Origin: Erythrobasidium yunnanense
Taxonomy: Eukaryota; Basidiomycota; Cystobasidiomycetes; Erythrobasidiales; Erythrobasidiaceae
NCBI GenBank assembly: GCA_001600175.1
Contig: BCJC01000007.1
Span: 744,001 to 808,000 of the forward strand
Reading direction: 5' to 3'
Length of the DNA stretch: 64,000 nt
Of this stretch, positions 1 to 10,826 are shown piece by piece (position 1 is the first letter of the stretch; the number at the start of each line of letters is the position of its first letter). The notes under the pieces were generated by a model, which was not told where the DNA came from, did not search any database, and saw nothing but the letters and a program-made list of their open reading frames with translations. A program made the position numbers and the translations under genes.

Positions 1-433
1 CTCTGCTGCGCGACTAGAAGGTCCATACTATCGATTCCAAGGCGGAGGAGCATAGGCTAAGCGAACCTTTGCCGCACTCGATGACTGAGCATGTACAGAA
101 AGCAAGTGAGATATAGAGATGAAGGTCAAGGTAGCTATGTAGTCGTACTTTACAGTTCTGCTGGTTCGGGCAGGTGATCGGCTCGTGGCCGGACGAGGTG
201 CATTCGTCTGTGTGCAATCGCACCTGTTGTAGTTTGTCCTTACACTACCTTGTCTGCCCTTCTCGTACTCACTGCGCCTTTCCTCTGCTTTCAGTTCCTT
301 GACAACTTCTTCGTCATCCTCTGATCAGCGGTTTGTCAAGTTTCCGCCTCGCGAAGCCGGCCTTGGCCTCAAATTACCTGCGTTGGACGTCGCATCAGAC
401 AAGGCTTCAACGGCTGTCAACGCCATCCCCATC
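1..433. other. Gene-free leader before the first methyltransferase gene
   Basis: I see no convincing coding region here. A pyrimidine-rich stretch ending in tttcag at about 288-294 looks like a 3' splice site, so the first gene may have a 5' untranslated intron or a short upstream exon. The open frame that runs from this acceptor into the gene has no ATG before 434. Confidence 0.4.
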
Positions 434-1953
434 ATGAACCGTCAAATATCTACGCTCAAGAAGCAGAACCCAAGGCTGTTCTATGCAGGCGTAATCGGCT
501 CCGCATTTCTTCTGGTGGCTTTGCTGCACCTATGGCAGACTCCCGACTACTCAGCCTACTACAGCGATCTCGTACATGCTCCTATATTTGGTCCTAGAGA
601 TCTGTCAGCGGCCGTGCTCAGATCTGAAGCTCTCTGGGCAAAGAACAAGAGCAAACGGAACAAATACATCCAGGCGCAGGGCGGGCTCGGTGCCATGAAG
701 ATGTTTGCTACAAGAGGTGTAACAACTCAGAAGTACACCGTCTGGTGAGTCACACTGTTTGGTCGCGAAGCGGCTTGGCTAAAGCCGGCGGTTCCTAGGG
801 ACATCTTCACACCATCATGGCCCTGTCCATGGGAGGTCGAGCGTATTGGTGGCTTTGTAGATGGAGGCAAGTATACTTGCGGCCTTCCCAGGATCGAGCA
901 GGCCCGGGGAAACAAATGTGTCGTTTATTCTGCGGGCGTCGAGCGCGAGTCGAGTTTCGAGGCTGAGATACTCAGAAGGACTGAGTGTGAGATATTTCTT
1001 TACGACTACTCAGTGAAGGAATACGGGCCTCACATCGCCTTCATGGAGGAGGAGACACAGAAGCGGGCACACTTCTTCCAGTATGGCATCGCAGGGGAGA
1101 ACATGGAGAAGGTATGTGTCATCTCTTCCTGTCTCTGTGCTCATATCTAGCGAGCCGGGCTTCCTTGAAATCAAGCTGACATCTGGACTTGACAGGACGG
1201 GCACCAGTTCTATACCCTCAAGACGCTTATGGAGATGAATGGGCACGATTGGATCGACATATGTGCGTGTACGCATCTGCTCTGTTCAATGACAGTAATG
1301 CTGACATTGACTCCTAGTGAAAATCGATGTTGAGGGAGCAGAATTCAGGCACGGAATCTCGTAACTGCCGCAAGAGGGCCATGGCTGACAGTGTATCTTT
1401 TCCACAGTGTTCTTCCTGATATTATAAAGGAGTTTGGAGATGGGAACTTGCCATGTGAGTCGCCATTTCGACGTATCAGTATGAAAGATGATCTTGCCTT
1501 TCAATAGTCTCGCAACTGCTCATCGAGCTGCATCTCGTACGTCAGATCTATCTATCAACGAGGAGTGTCAGGACTGAGGAAGATCGCAATCGCAGGACCA
1601 CAATCAGAAATCTCTGGAAGAGTTCGGTGCTTTTTGGGAGTCGCTCGAGCAGGCAGGCCTTCGAGCATTCTCCTCCGAGTGAGTCGGAATTCTATTACAG
1701 GCTCTCACATCACGGAAAGCTGAATTCACACCGCCTTACAGGTTGAACTATCCTTGTTAGTCGTGTCGCCTGATCTGACCAAGAGGTTTCGCTAACGAAA
1801 CTCCTAGCTATCTTCTGGTTGGCATATCCTACTGCTATGTTTGTGACTTTTCCTTCTTGCTTGCGTGATAAGCTGGCTGACCTTCTGCACAGGGAGATGA
1901 ACTTCATCAACACCTGCAACGGCGCAAAGAAGTGCGGCAAATTGGTGCGATGA
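434..1953 (+). CDS. METTL24-like methyltransferase-domain membrane protein, copy A
   Basis: First of three tandem paralogs. The ATG at 434 is the first in frame and precedes an N-terminal hydrophobic segment (around FYAGVIGSAFLLVALLHLW), so a type II Golgi/ER membrane protein is likely. Exons joined by eye (434-744, 799-1111, about 1196 on, then several very short 3' exons) give the family hallmarks: CPWEVERIG, DGGKYTCGLP, an acidic SAM-binding region around AGVERESSFEAEIL, HDWIDILKIDVEGAEF, and a Cys-bearing C-terminus NTCNGAKKCG. These match the Methyltransf_22 (METTL24-like) family; I infer an SAM-dependent methyltransferase, but the substrate is unknown for fungal members. Copy A is the most divergent: its membrane segment differs from copies B and C and it lacks the intron that follows DFSV in them. 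The 3' half contains introns spaced only tens of bases apart. Confidence 0.8.
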
Positions 1954-2302
1954 GCACAGTACCGAAAACTATGTGATGTGTTGGTTAAGCGCGATAAGTC
2001 AGTTAAGCAGACGCAGAGGAGATCGAGCATATATGGCTTCTGTATCATCAGTCCGGCCTAGTAGAAGAAGCATCGTTGTATCAGTGTAGCTTGAGTCGCA
2101 ATGGACAGTGCAATGCAAGATAAGCAGTCTCAAAGCTATTTTCGACGCCAAAAAGGCACAGCCCAACTCCGCTTTCGCTCTCGGGCACGCCTTCTTGCAA
2201 GCATGTCTACTCTTCGCGCACCTGGACATACACCGATCTGGCTGGTCTCACTGATACTGCTTGGACGCTCTGAGCGTCCTGCACAAACTTCGGCATCGAA
2301 AG
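1954..2302. other. Spacer between methyltransferase copies A and B
   Basis: This 349-base spacer presumably holds the terminator of copy A and the promoter of copy B. An open frame starting at 2101 runs through it but shows no family similarity and overlaps the start of copy B in another frame. I found no TATA box or repeat. Confidence 0.35.
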
Positions 2303-3851
2303 ATGCATGATTCTGGCTTCGACTGGCGGCGCTATCCCAAGAACGCGCTCGCTTTCCTGAAGCAGAAGCCACGATATGCCTTCGCCGTCGTATGTGCTCT
2401 AGTATTCACCGTCTTCGTCTTCGCCCAGCCGGGTCGACAAGCTCCAACACCCGTGCTCGACTTTCACCGCGCTCCTCCTGTGACAGCAAGTACTGAGAAA
2501 GCTGCTGGATTCTCTCATTCGCCGTACAATGACACCCTTGATCTGTCGCCGCAAGATCTCGAAAGAGCTGTGCAAAGGTCCGAAACGCTCTGGCAAAGAA
2601 ATGTAGAGAAGCGCAACGACTTTGTCGCAAGTAAAGGAGGATACAATGCAATCAAGATGTTCACCTTTTCTGGAAGTAGGAGATTCCAGCCCTACACTCT
2701 GTGGGATATCTTCGTTCCCGCCTTTCCCTGTCCATACGAAGTTGAGCGAGTAGGAAGGATGGGTGATGGCGGCAAAGTAAGAATTCCACGAGCTGAGGGA
2801 ACTGTATTTGCTGACTATGCGTTGCAGTATACATGCGGGTTGCCGAAAGTAGCCCAGGCAAAGAAATGCATTGTATACAGCTTCGGAATAGGAGTCGAGT
2901 CAAGATGGGAGGCCGAGATCCTCGAAAGAACGAGCTGTGACGTCTACGGATACGACTTTTCTGTCACGAAGGTTCGGCGTTTCATCTGCGAGAAGTCGAA
3001 AGGCGTGTGATTGTTTTCTCTTATCCAGTTCGGACCGCAAATCGAGGCTATGAACAAGAGTACATCCAGCAGAGCGCACTTCTTCCAGCTAGGCCTGGGC
3101 AGCGAGAACAAGAGTCTACGTCCCGAGCCCATACCTATGAAGCAGGTTTTGCGTCCCGATGCAGCTCCCGAGGCATTGATCGAGTATGCTACTCTGAGGA
3201 CACTCATGGAGCGCAACGGACATGATTGGATCGATATCCGTACGTCTTCCTCTTTCGGCTTCATTGCTACAGCCGATGTTGAAGTTGGCATCTAGTCAAG
3301 GTCGACATCGAAGGAGCAGAGTTCAGGTATGCCTGCATTATGGTGGCCATAAAGTGAGGTAGGCGTGTCTGCTCACGATGGATATGCAGTGTTCTGCCTC
3401 AAATCGTGGAAGACTTTGGGAATGGCAAGCTACCGTGTGAGTATTTACAGTCTTCCACACTCGTAGCATGCTGACTTCGAATGATCATTGCAGTCTCCCA
3501 GCTTTTACTCGAAATCCACGCGGTGAGTAGTCTTAGCTTTCGCGTTGTCTCGACGTTTGCTGACCATTCGCTTATCCTTCGCTCCAGGACTATTCATCGA
3601 ATCAAGCACTCAAATTAGAGGACTTCGCAGCATGGTGGGAACTACTGGAGTCTGCCGGACTACGAGCCTTTAGCTCCGAATTAAACTATCCCAGCACCGC
3701 ATGGCTGGATTACCCGACTGCGATGTGAGCTTGACCTCATCCTCTTACCGCCTGAACTAGCTGAGTCGTAAACGTCGCCTACCTAAGGGAGATGAGCTTC
3801 TTGAACAATTGCAATGGCAAAGCAGAGTGTGGAAGGCTGCTCAGAAGCTGA
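2303..3851 (+). CDS. METTL24-like methyltransferase-domain membrane protein, copy B
   Basis: Second tandem paralog. The frame is open from 2261, but the first ATG is at 2303, shortly before the N-terminal membrane segment YAFAVVCALVFTVFVFAQP; this predicts a type II membrane protein with a luminal catalytic domain. Conserved blocks are LDLSPQDLERAVQRSE, CPYEVERVGRMGDGGK, YTCGLPKV, GIGVESRWEAEIL, YGYDFSVTK, the acidic KVDIEGAEF motif and NNCNGKAECGRLL near the end. An intron at 2777-2827 (51 bases, gtaaga to gcag) contains no stop and keeps frame if retained. The next intron uses a weak gttcgg donor at about 2971. Copy B is much closer to copy C than to copy A, so this pair looks like the more recent duplication. 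Substrate unknown; SAM-dependent methyl transfer is inferred from the family. Confidence 0.8.
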
Positions 3852-4549
3852 AAGTGACAGGAATCGCGCAAACCACGGAAGTCATGCTCTGCCTGTCCAC
3901 TCGAAGATTGGACATACCTGCAATCATGCCTTTCCCGGATTGTTTCGCTGTGGTCAGCCTACACGGCTAGCCTGGAGGCTCGCCGAGGTCTTGAAGCAGG
4001 CCAGTGAGACAGTCGAATGCGGTCGAAAGACTCCCCGCGCAGGCTACTGTCTAATCAGCCGCTGCTACTATGTCTACCACGGTTTAGCTGGCCTTCGGAG
4101 CCAGGGAAGGTCGCACGGCGCTGCGGTTGGGAAAAGCTGCATCATCTCGCTGGCTGCAACATCGCTGCGAAATATAGACCTGACAGTCTAGACTCACTTC
4201 ATAGGGATCAGTATCGTTGTGGACAGTGGATCCTTCATTTCGAAGCCCAGCCGTGCTGCATCCACGCTTGCCTTCGGACGAGGGTGGAACAAGCAGCAAA
4301 GCGATGCCGAGGAGAGAACCAAGTTTAGCATTGACGCGCGTCGCGTACATACGACCAAACAAAAGGATCTTGCATTGCGCCAGCCAAACATCACACCGCC
4401 CACCTTCGCAATCGCATCGACCATGCGGGTCGCGCTATGGACGGCCGTCCCTGGAGCTTCTTGAGCCTACGCTGTGCCAAAACCAACCTGCCTGGCATTC
4501 TTGGACGCCTCTTGGACACCTTGATATCGCTGGCTGACCTTTAGAAAAT
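3852..4549. other. Spacer between methyltransferase copies B and C
   Basis: Nearly 700 bases without a recognisable gene. Short open frames on both strands (for example 3814-4191) have no family resemblance and are not supported by splice signals. Just before copy C there is a branch-like ctgac followed by tttag at 4534-4543, so an intron may end in the 5' untranslated region of copy C. Confidence 0.4.
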
Positions 4550-6193
4550 ATGACTTCTTTTGGCTCCGGCTTGCGAACGCAGCTCGAAAACTCGACATTC
4601 ACCCCTGCTATACTCAAGCAGTACAAGCCACGATACATCTTTGCAGTCGTGTGCGGCCTCATCATCGCTGTCTTCGTCTTTGCGCAACCGCAGTATATCC
4701 CAGATCCATCCATTCTCGGCTATCATCGCACGTCCTCGTCCAGCTCGTTCAAGGAAGGAACTATTGGAGGACTATACGACGAGTCTCTAGACCTTGCGCC
4801 GCAAGACCTGGAGCGCGCTGTGCGAAGATCTGAACGCTTGTGGCAGAGAAATGTAGATAAACGCAACGAATTCGTATCGAGCAGAGGAGGGTATAATGGA
4901 CTCAAGATGTTCACTACCGCTGGCGGTGTGGGTGGCTTTCAGGGCTACACTCTTTGGGATATCTTCGTTCCTGCTTTTCCATGCCCTTACGAAGTCGAAC
5001 GCATCGGGACAATGAGCGATGGAGGAAAGGTTGGTACTATTCTCAGGCTTCTGATCTACCTGAAGAGAGTTCGGCGCCCTTGATCTGACTCAATTGCTAA
5101 CGGGCGTCTCCAGTACACATGCGGGTTGCCGAAAATCAGAGAGGCGAAAGGCCACAGATGCGTGGTACGTGTTCCTATGGTTCCTAGACATTCCAGAGCT
5201 CAATTTGGCCACCGCAGGCCTATTCTTTCGGCGTAGAAAATGAGTCTTCTTGGGAAGCCGAACTTCTCGAACGAACCGACTGTACCATATATATGTACGA
5301 CTTCAGCGTCTCGCAAGAAAGTTGGCATTCTGTCTGAAGCTCTATCGAAAGCGTCTGACGCATTTCTGGTTTCCAGTTTGGCCCACAGCTGCGAGCTATG
5401 GACCCGAGCATGTCCAGCAGGGCGCACTTCTATCCGCTAGGTCTGGGAGCCGAAGACAAGATGGACGTGAGCGCCTACGGTCAGTTGAGAGGTAGGTTAC
5501 AGACTGATTATTGTATCATAGGGCAAGATCGAGTTTGTCACGCTCAGAACTCTCATGAAGCGCAACGGGCATGACTGGATCGATATACGTAGGTGCAATG
5601 AAATCTGCCCGTTCAAGCGTAGCTAATCTCGGTTCACGCTCAGTCAAGATCGACATTGAGGGAGCAGAGTTCACGTAAGTGATTTGACAAGCTAGCGTCC
5701 GATCCCATTCTTCTGGCTAACCCCCGAAATCGTAGCGTCCTGCCAGAGATTGTTAAGGATTTCGGTGACAGCAAGCTACCATGTAAGCGACATCGATGGT
5801 CTGGTCGCGTTCATTTATGTTCTACTGAGACTTTCGTAACTAGTTTCGCAGCTATTACTTGAGATCCATGCAGTAGGCGACACGCGACTTCCCCCTCTGT
5901 CCGAATCATGTATACTGACATTATCTTTACAGGATCATACAAGCCATTCTTTCAAGACCGACGAGTTCGCAGATTGGTGGCAGATGCTAGAAAAGGCTGG
6001 TCTACGAGCCTTCGCATCTGAGCTTAATTATCCCTCAATCAGTTGGCTGACTTACCCTACTGCTATGTGAGCTTGTTCTCAGTGTGAGGAGTATTCAAGA
6101 ACTGGCTGACTGACTGTTTGCCCATCTAGGGAGATGGGCTTCTTGAACAATTGTAACGGAGCAGCGGAATGCGGAAGACTCCTCCGAAACTGA
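4550..6193 (+). CDS. METTL24-like methyltransferase-domain membrane protein, copy C
   Basis: Third tandem paralog, with ATG at 4550 just after a likely 3' splice site. N-terminal membrane segment YIFAVVCGLIIAVFVFAQP, then SLDLAPQDLERAVRRSE, LWDIFVPAFPCPYEVERIG, SDGGK, YTCGLPKI, GVENESSWEAELLERT, the region FGPQLRAMDPSMSSRAHFYP, HDWIDI, KIDIEGAEF and the Cys-bearing tail NNCNGAAECGRLLRN. These are the Methyltransf_22 (METTL24-like) blocks. The intron after YDFS is hard to place: the donor that copy B uses is not in phase here, and a phase-0 join needs a gtctcg donor or another non-standard site. The rest of the gene is intact. Role inferred as SAM-dependent methylation in the secretory pathway, substrate unknown. 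Confidence 0.78.
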
Positions 6194-6614
6194 AAGAGCG
6201 GCACAGATTTACCAAGTAGAGATGAGGCAGCTTGACCGAGTTCACAGGTTCAATAACTCAAGCTGTTCCAGTGCAGTTTTTAGTGAATTGTCAATAAAGT
6301 AATGAGTAAGTAGACAGTCAGCAGGCTGTCATGTCGTCCGATGTAACCAGAAGTCGAGGTAGAAGTCTCAAGTCAATGGACAATTGCTATATGGACAGTT
6401 GCTGTGAGAGTCGTAGGTAATATGTTCGTTCGCAAGCGGTACTGTTACATTGCCATCTTTGAGACTACGAATCTCTAGCCCAGACAAGGATCAACAACTA
6501 TGCATACGTATGCGAACATATTCGAACTCTATATAACAAACAATCGAAGACATTTCAGATGAAAGCTGTATCAGGTATAGGACATGATACGGATCGGTAT
6601 ACTTCCTTGATTTT
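6194..6614. other. Convergent intergenic region
   Basis: This 421-base stretch lies between the 3' ends of the rightward methyltransferase array and the leftward carrier gene. It is relatively A+T rich and holds no supported coding region. Both genes presumably end transcription here. Confidence 0.4.
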
Positions 6615-8041
6615 TCACGCAGTCTTGGTAGATTCGGACTCTTGTCCCTGAGGATTCGCTTGCCTGTGCCGGGGAGGCGGATGCGTGAGATGGTTCAGAT
6701 TGCGCATCAATACCTCATATCTGTGAGAGCATTAGTCATGCAAAGTAATGAGGAAGCTGTTTGCACGTACGTAAGAATCGTAAGAGCAGCACTCGGCACC
6801 GTTCTGATGAGGTTGACGCCTAATCCCCTGTAGAATCCGCCCATCCCCTCTGTAGCCGCGATGTTCTTTATAGTGCCAAGTAGACCATTCGGAGTAAAGT
6901 TTCCTTTCGATGACGCTGCGCGCTGTATTTGCAAGCGTGTGCGGACAACTTCATGCGGGTATGTCGTCACAGAAGCTATTGCTTTGCTGAGGGAGGAACA
7001 CAGAAGAATGCGCGAGGAAGGTAGGTCCTCGTTGCCGTGCTCTGTGACAGCCATGTATCGTTAGTATCGAACCGGTCGCGAAGGAACAAAGCATTTTCTC
7101 ACGGTTTAAGGACTTGAGTTTCTCGTATAGCGGGAACTGGACTGCAACGTGTAAGATGCCGAACAAAGAGGGTAGGAGACCTTTGTAGAAGGCTCTAATG
7201 CCCTCTTCGCCGTATATTTGACGCATTGCATCGAATGTATGCCGATATGTCGGCCTTTGCGGGTCCAGAGCTTGCGTCTAATGACGGTCGACTTAAGCAT
7301 TGGCGACTCGACGAAAATCAACAGGAACGTACCATAAAGCGCGTCTTGATGACCCATATGGGATTCGTTATGATGGTGCCGGTAGCTCCACCTGACATGG
7401 CTGCCAGGACATGGCTGACAGGATCCTGCCCGCCTGGAGCGACTGTAGATTCGCGTCAACTCTAGCTGCTTTCATTTGACACATGCGCCTTACTGCCTCT
7501 TCTCTGCATAAGCTCGGCTTTCACGCGATCGTAGACCTATGCGATCGAGAAGTTCGCATCAGACGGCAGCGCTAACCGGCAGAGGGAATGGCCTGCTCAC
7601 AGTAAAGTATATCGCCCATGTTGGCAGGTATCCATATATCGTAGGCGCTAAACCTCGATAGAGACCCCTAATGCCTTCGCCAGCGTATATGGATCTGAAT
7701 GTGCCTACGTTCGCGGAGATAGAGTACAGTCTTAGGATGACAGCTGTAGTACCGAGCGAGGGAGGCGAAGCTCGCCTATGAGACCCTCAACGGGAGCTGC
7801 TGAACTGGCTGTTCCGCCTCTCGCTTGCAGCCTAGTCTTGACGAGATCTAGTGGACATGTTACGATGCTGCTGACGAGACCAGCACCAGCTCCAGCTATG
7901 AGAGATTCGCTGCCTTGCAGTACAGTCCACTTATTTCTATCGTCGAGGTCGGACAGCAGGCCTACGGAGGAAGCCAGGGTAGTGTCAGATCATTAGGAAT
8001 TCCTTATCAAAGCTGTAAAGTCGTGTATATGTACCCCTCAT
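6615..8041 (-). CDS. Mitochondrial NAD+ carrier (SLC25 family, YIA6/NDT1-like)
   Basis: Inner-membrane carrier importing NAD+ (or a related pyridine or flavin nucleotide) into mitochondria. All three mitochondrial carrier repeats are visible with their signature helices: CPLDLVKTRLQAR, NPIWVIKTRFM and YPHEVVRTRLQIQR, each followed by the G-x-x-x-hydroxyl-x(0-1)-[YF]-[KR]-G type block (GIRGLYRGL, GIRAFYKGL, GMGGFYRGL). The W in NPIWVIKTRFM and the segment LFGILHVAVQFPLYE are typical of the YIA6/YEA6 and SLC25A32/33/36 group. At least seven exons are needed. The start is tentative: a 7-base first coding exon (ATGAGGG, up to 8041) joins LLSDLDDRNKW. The hydrophilic tail ends at 6615. NAD+ rather than folate/FAD is inferred from sequence resemblance only. 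Confidence 0.82.
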
Positions 8042-8463
8042 CGGGCCATGGCTGCGAAAAGACAGCCCGAAAGATCAGCGAAAGCTGGCCAAAACGACGA
8101 GCCAAATGATCCGGTCAGAATTCTGAACCTGCGGCTTACGAGAACGAAGACATTGCTACTTTGTAGTAGCTTCAATTCAACCTGCAGCAGCTGGCGTGTT
8201 TCTTAATAGATTCGCTATCCGAGGTTGCATAGCAGCCGGAAAGCGAAAGAAGCGACTTTGACGGATTTCAACACTTTGGCTTAAACATGTCAAGACTTTC
8301 AAGATCATAGTAACACTCTATTAAGCACATCAAGTACAGCAAGATAAAGAAAGCCTTGAAATCGAGAGAAGGGCGTATCGATTGGACGGCAGCCTAAACA
8401 GCGACAAAGGCTTTCGTAGCTGCTGGGCAGGCAGAGCTTCACCTTCCAGATTCCTACATCACC
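8042..8463. promoter_or_regulatory. Shared divergent upstream region of NAD+ carrier and RPD3
   Basis: About 420 bases separate the start codons of two divergently transcribed genes, so both promoters lie here. I see no canonical TATA element or repeat. The assignment rests only on gene orientation. Confidence 0.4.
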
Positions 8464-10636
8464 ATGGAACGATATACAGATGGACGGCCTACCAAGTCTG
8501 CGCGAAGACGGGTTTCATACTACTTTGACTCAGACATAGGGACATACGCGAGTCTGGGCGTACTAACAAAGCCGGCTTTAAGCTGACAGTCATGACATTT
8601 ACAGGCGTACACTATGGTCCATCCTATGAAGGTGCGGCAGAAACGCTGCTTATAGCCAAGGCTACGAGATGCTGAACCTCACAGATTGTTACAGCCTCAT
8701 CGCATCAAGATGGCACATAGTCTAGTCGTCAACTATGGCCTTGATAAGAAGATGGAGATCCTGGTAAGTCAGCCAGGCCTGGAAAGCACAAGAGCCCGGA
8801 TCATCAACGGCAGCATGATCGAGGGTGTCATCTGAAGCTCAGCCCGCTGACTGTATTCACTCGATGCTTTGTGTGTTTCCAGCGTCCCAAAAGAGCGTCC
8901 GCCTTCGAGATGACACAATTTCACACCGACGAGTATATCGACTTTCTACAGCGCGTCGCTCCAGAAACGGCCGAAGAGCTCACTGGCAAGGGGACTCGGT
9001 GTACGTTTTGATCTATACATATGTCTGCTTCTTCTCCGTACTGAAGTCACAATGACCAGTCCTCATCGGGGAAGATTGTCCATCCTTCGAAGGCCTCTTC
9101 GAGTTCTGCAGTATCAGCGCAGGCGGAACTATGAGCGCTGCTAAGAGACTCAACTCTGGACATGCAGACATTGCGGCGAACTGGGCTGGTGGTCTGCATC
9201 ATGCGAAGAAGCGCGAGGCTTCAGGATTCTGCTATGTCAACGATATCGTGCTGGGAATACTCGAGCTATTGAGGTATGTTGCGCAAAGACGATCCGAAGA
9301 GGTCCATTTGACTAACGAGATACTGCCTATAGGCACCACGCTCGAGTCCTTTACATCGATATCGACATCCATCATGGTGACGGTGTAGAAGAAGCATTCT
9401 ATAGCACGGATAGAGTCATGACGTGCTCTTTTCACAAGTTTGGAGATTACTTGTGCGTATTAACCTTGTCCTGTTCAGTCAGGACTGCGGTTAACTAATG
9501 CTGCTGTATAGCCCTGGAACTGGTGACTTACACGACATAGGAATTGGGAAAGGCAAAAACTATGCGGTCAACATACCTCTGAAAGACGGGATAGACGACG
9601 ATACCTATCGTAGCATATTCCGGCCGGTAAGTCAGCTGTCTCAGCTAAAGGGAGCATTGCTGACTGATGAGATGCTACTACGTGCGCGCTTGACTCATGT
9701 GCATATAGATCATCCAAAATATCATAGACTGGTATCGACCTGGGGCAATTGTGCTGCAATGTGGAGCAGACTCTCTGGCTGAAGACAAGCTCGGGTGCTT
9801 CAATCTATCTATGCGAGGTGAGAGGCCCTTTGAACAATTCCATGTACGTTCGAGTTCTGAATAATCTCAATATTTAGGTCACGCCGACTGCGTTACCTTC
9901 GTTAAATCCTTCGATATCCCCTTCATTATCCTCGGCGGCGGAGGCTACACGATACGAAATGTAGCGCGGACATGGGCATACGAGACTGGTCTTCTCGTAG
10001 GCGAAGAGTTGTCGCCGGACTTACCTTACAACGATCACTTCGAGTACTACGGGCCGGAATTTAAGCTGGATGTGCCAAATAACAATATGGACAACCAGAA
10101 TTCTAGGAAATATCTAGATGGAATGCTGTAAGATCTTTTCCTGAGCCAATCTTAAGGATCTCAAGCTGACCTCGGCACAAAGCGAAACGGTGACCGAGCA
10201 ACTGCGCAATATGCCTTTTGCACCAAGTTCACAGACGCAACGCGTGCCATACGACATTTCAGACGATGACCTGGGCGAGTCCGATTCAGATCTGGAGACA
10301 CGGATTACAGAACGGCAACGGGATCTATACGTTTCGCGATACGGTGACATACTCTCGGATTCAGATGACGAAGATGGGGACGGAGATGCGCCTATATCAT
10401 TGAAACGACCACCACCGCCGCCTCTTCAGCCTATAATCGGCCCGTCTGCAACAGCGGGCGTATCAGGCTCGAAGAGGCCGAGGAGGGCAGCTGCCATGGA
10501 TGAGAAGACATATCAGCTAGCAATTCAGCAGCATCAGCAACAAGTCGCGGCGGCACAAGCGGCTCAAGCTGCTGCTGCAGCTGCTCAGGCAAATATCAGG
10601 AATGGCAAGGTGGTGCGGTCTTTCTTCCCGGCGTAA
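8464..10636 (+). CDS. RPD3: Class I histone deacetylase (Rpd3/Clr6/HDAC1 type)
   Basis: Zinc-dependent lysine deacetylase, expected in Rpd3/Sin3-type corepressor complexes in the nucleus. Exons give [141 protein letters not shown] and [15 protein letters not shown]. The catalytic His pair, the zinc ligands (Asp and His in DIDIHH, the later Asp in GADSL) and the active-site Tyr of GGGGY are all present. The C-terminal tail is long and acidic, then Q/A-rich (to 10636). Odd point: near 8600-8640 the substrate-entry loop is split between two frames (VHYGP in one, HPMK in the other), so either an unusual splice or a small frame error is present. ATG at 8464 is the only reasonable start. Confidence 0.9.
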
Positions 10637-10826
10637 TAACAGGATAGCACTAGACTTTAGTCTGCATCGATGTGTAACCAGTGGGTCAGGCCAAGTACTC
10701 AAGGCCAGGTAGCAAACAGTCGTTGTACATCAATATCTCTTTTCGGTTGTCGAGCAGCTTTTATTATTTCGTTATCATTTGTAGATTTTGCTACATATGG
10801 ATGTCCTTGTAAACGTAGAGCTAGCT

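Noticed and set aside
3814-4362. Overlapping short open frames between methyltransferase copies B and C
   Set aside because: They overlap the end of copy B in another frame, carry no recognisable motif and show no consistent intron signals.
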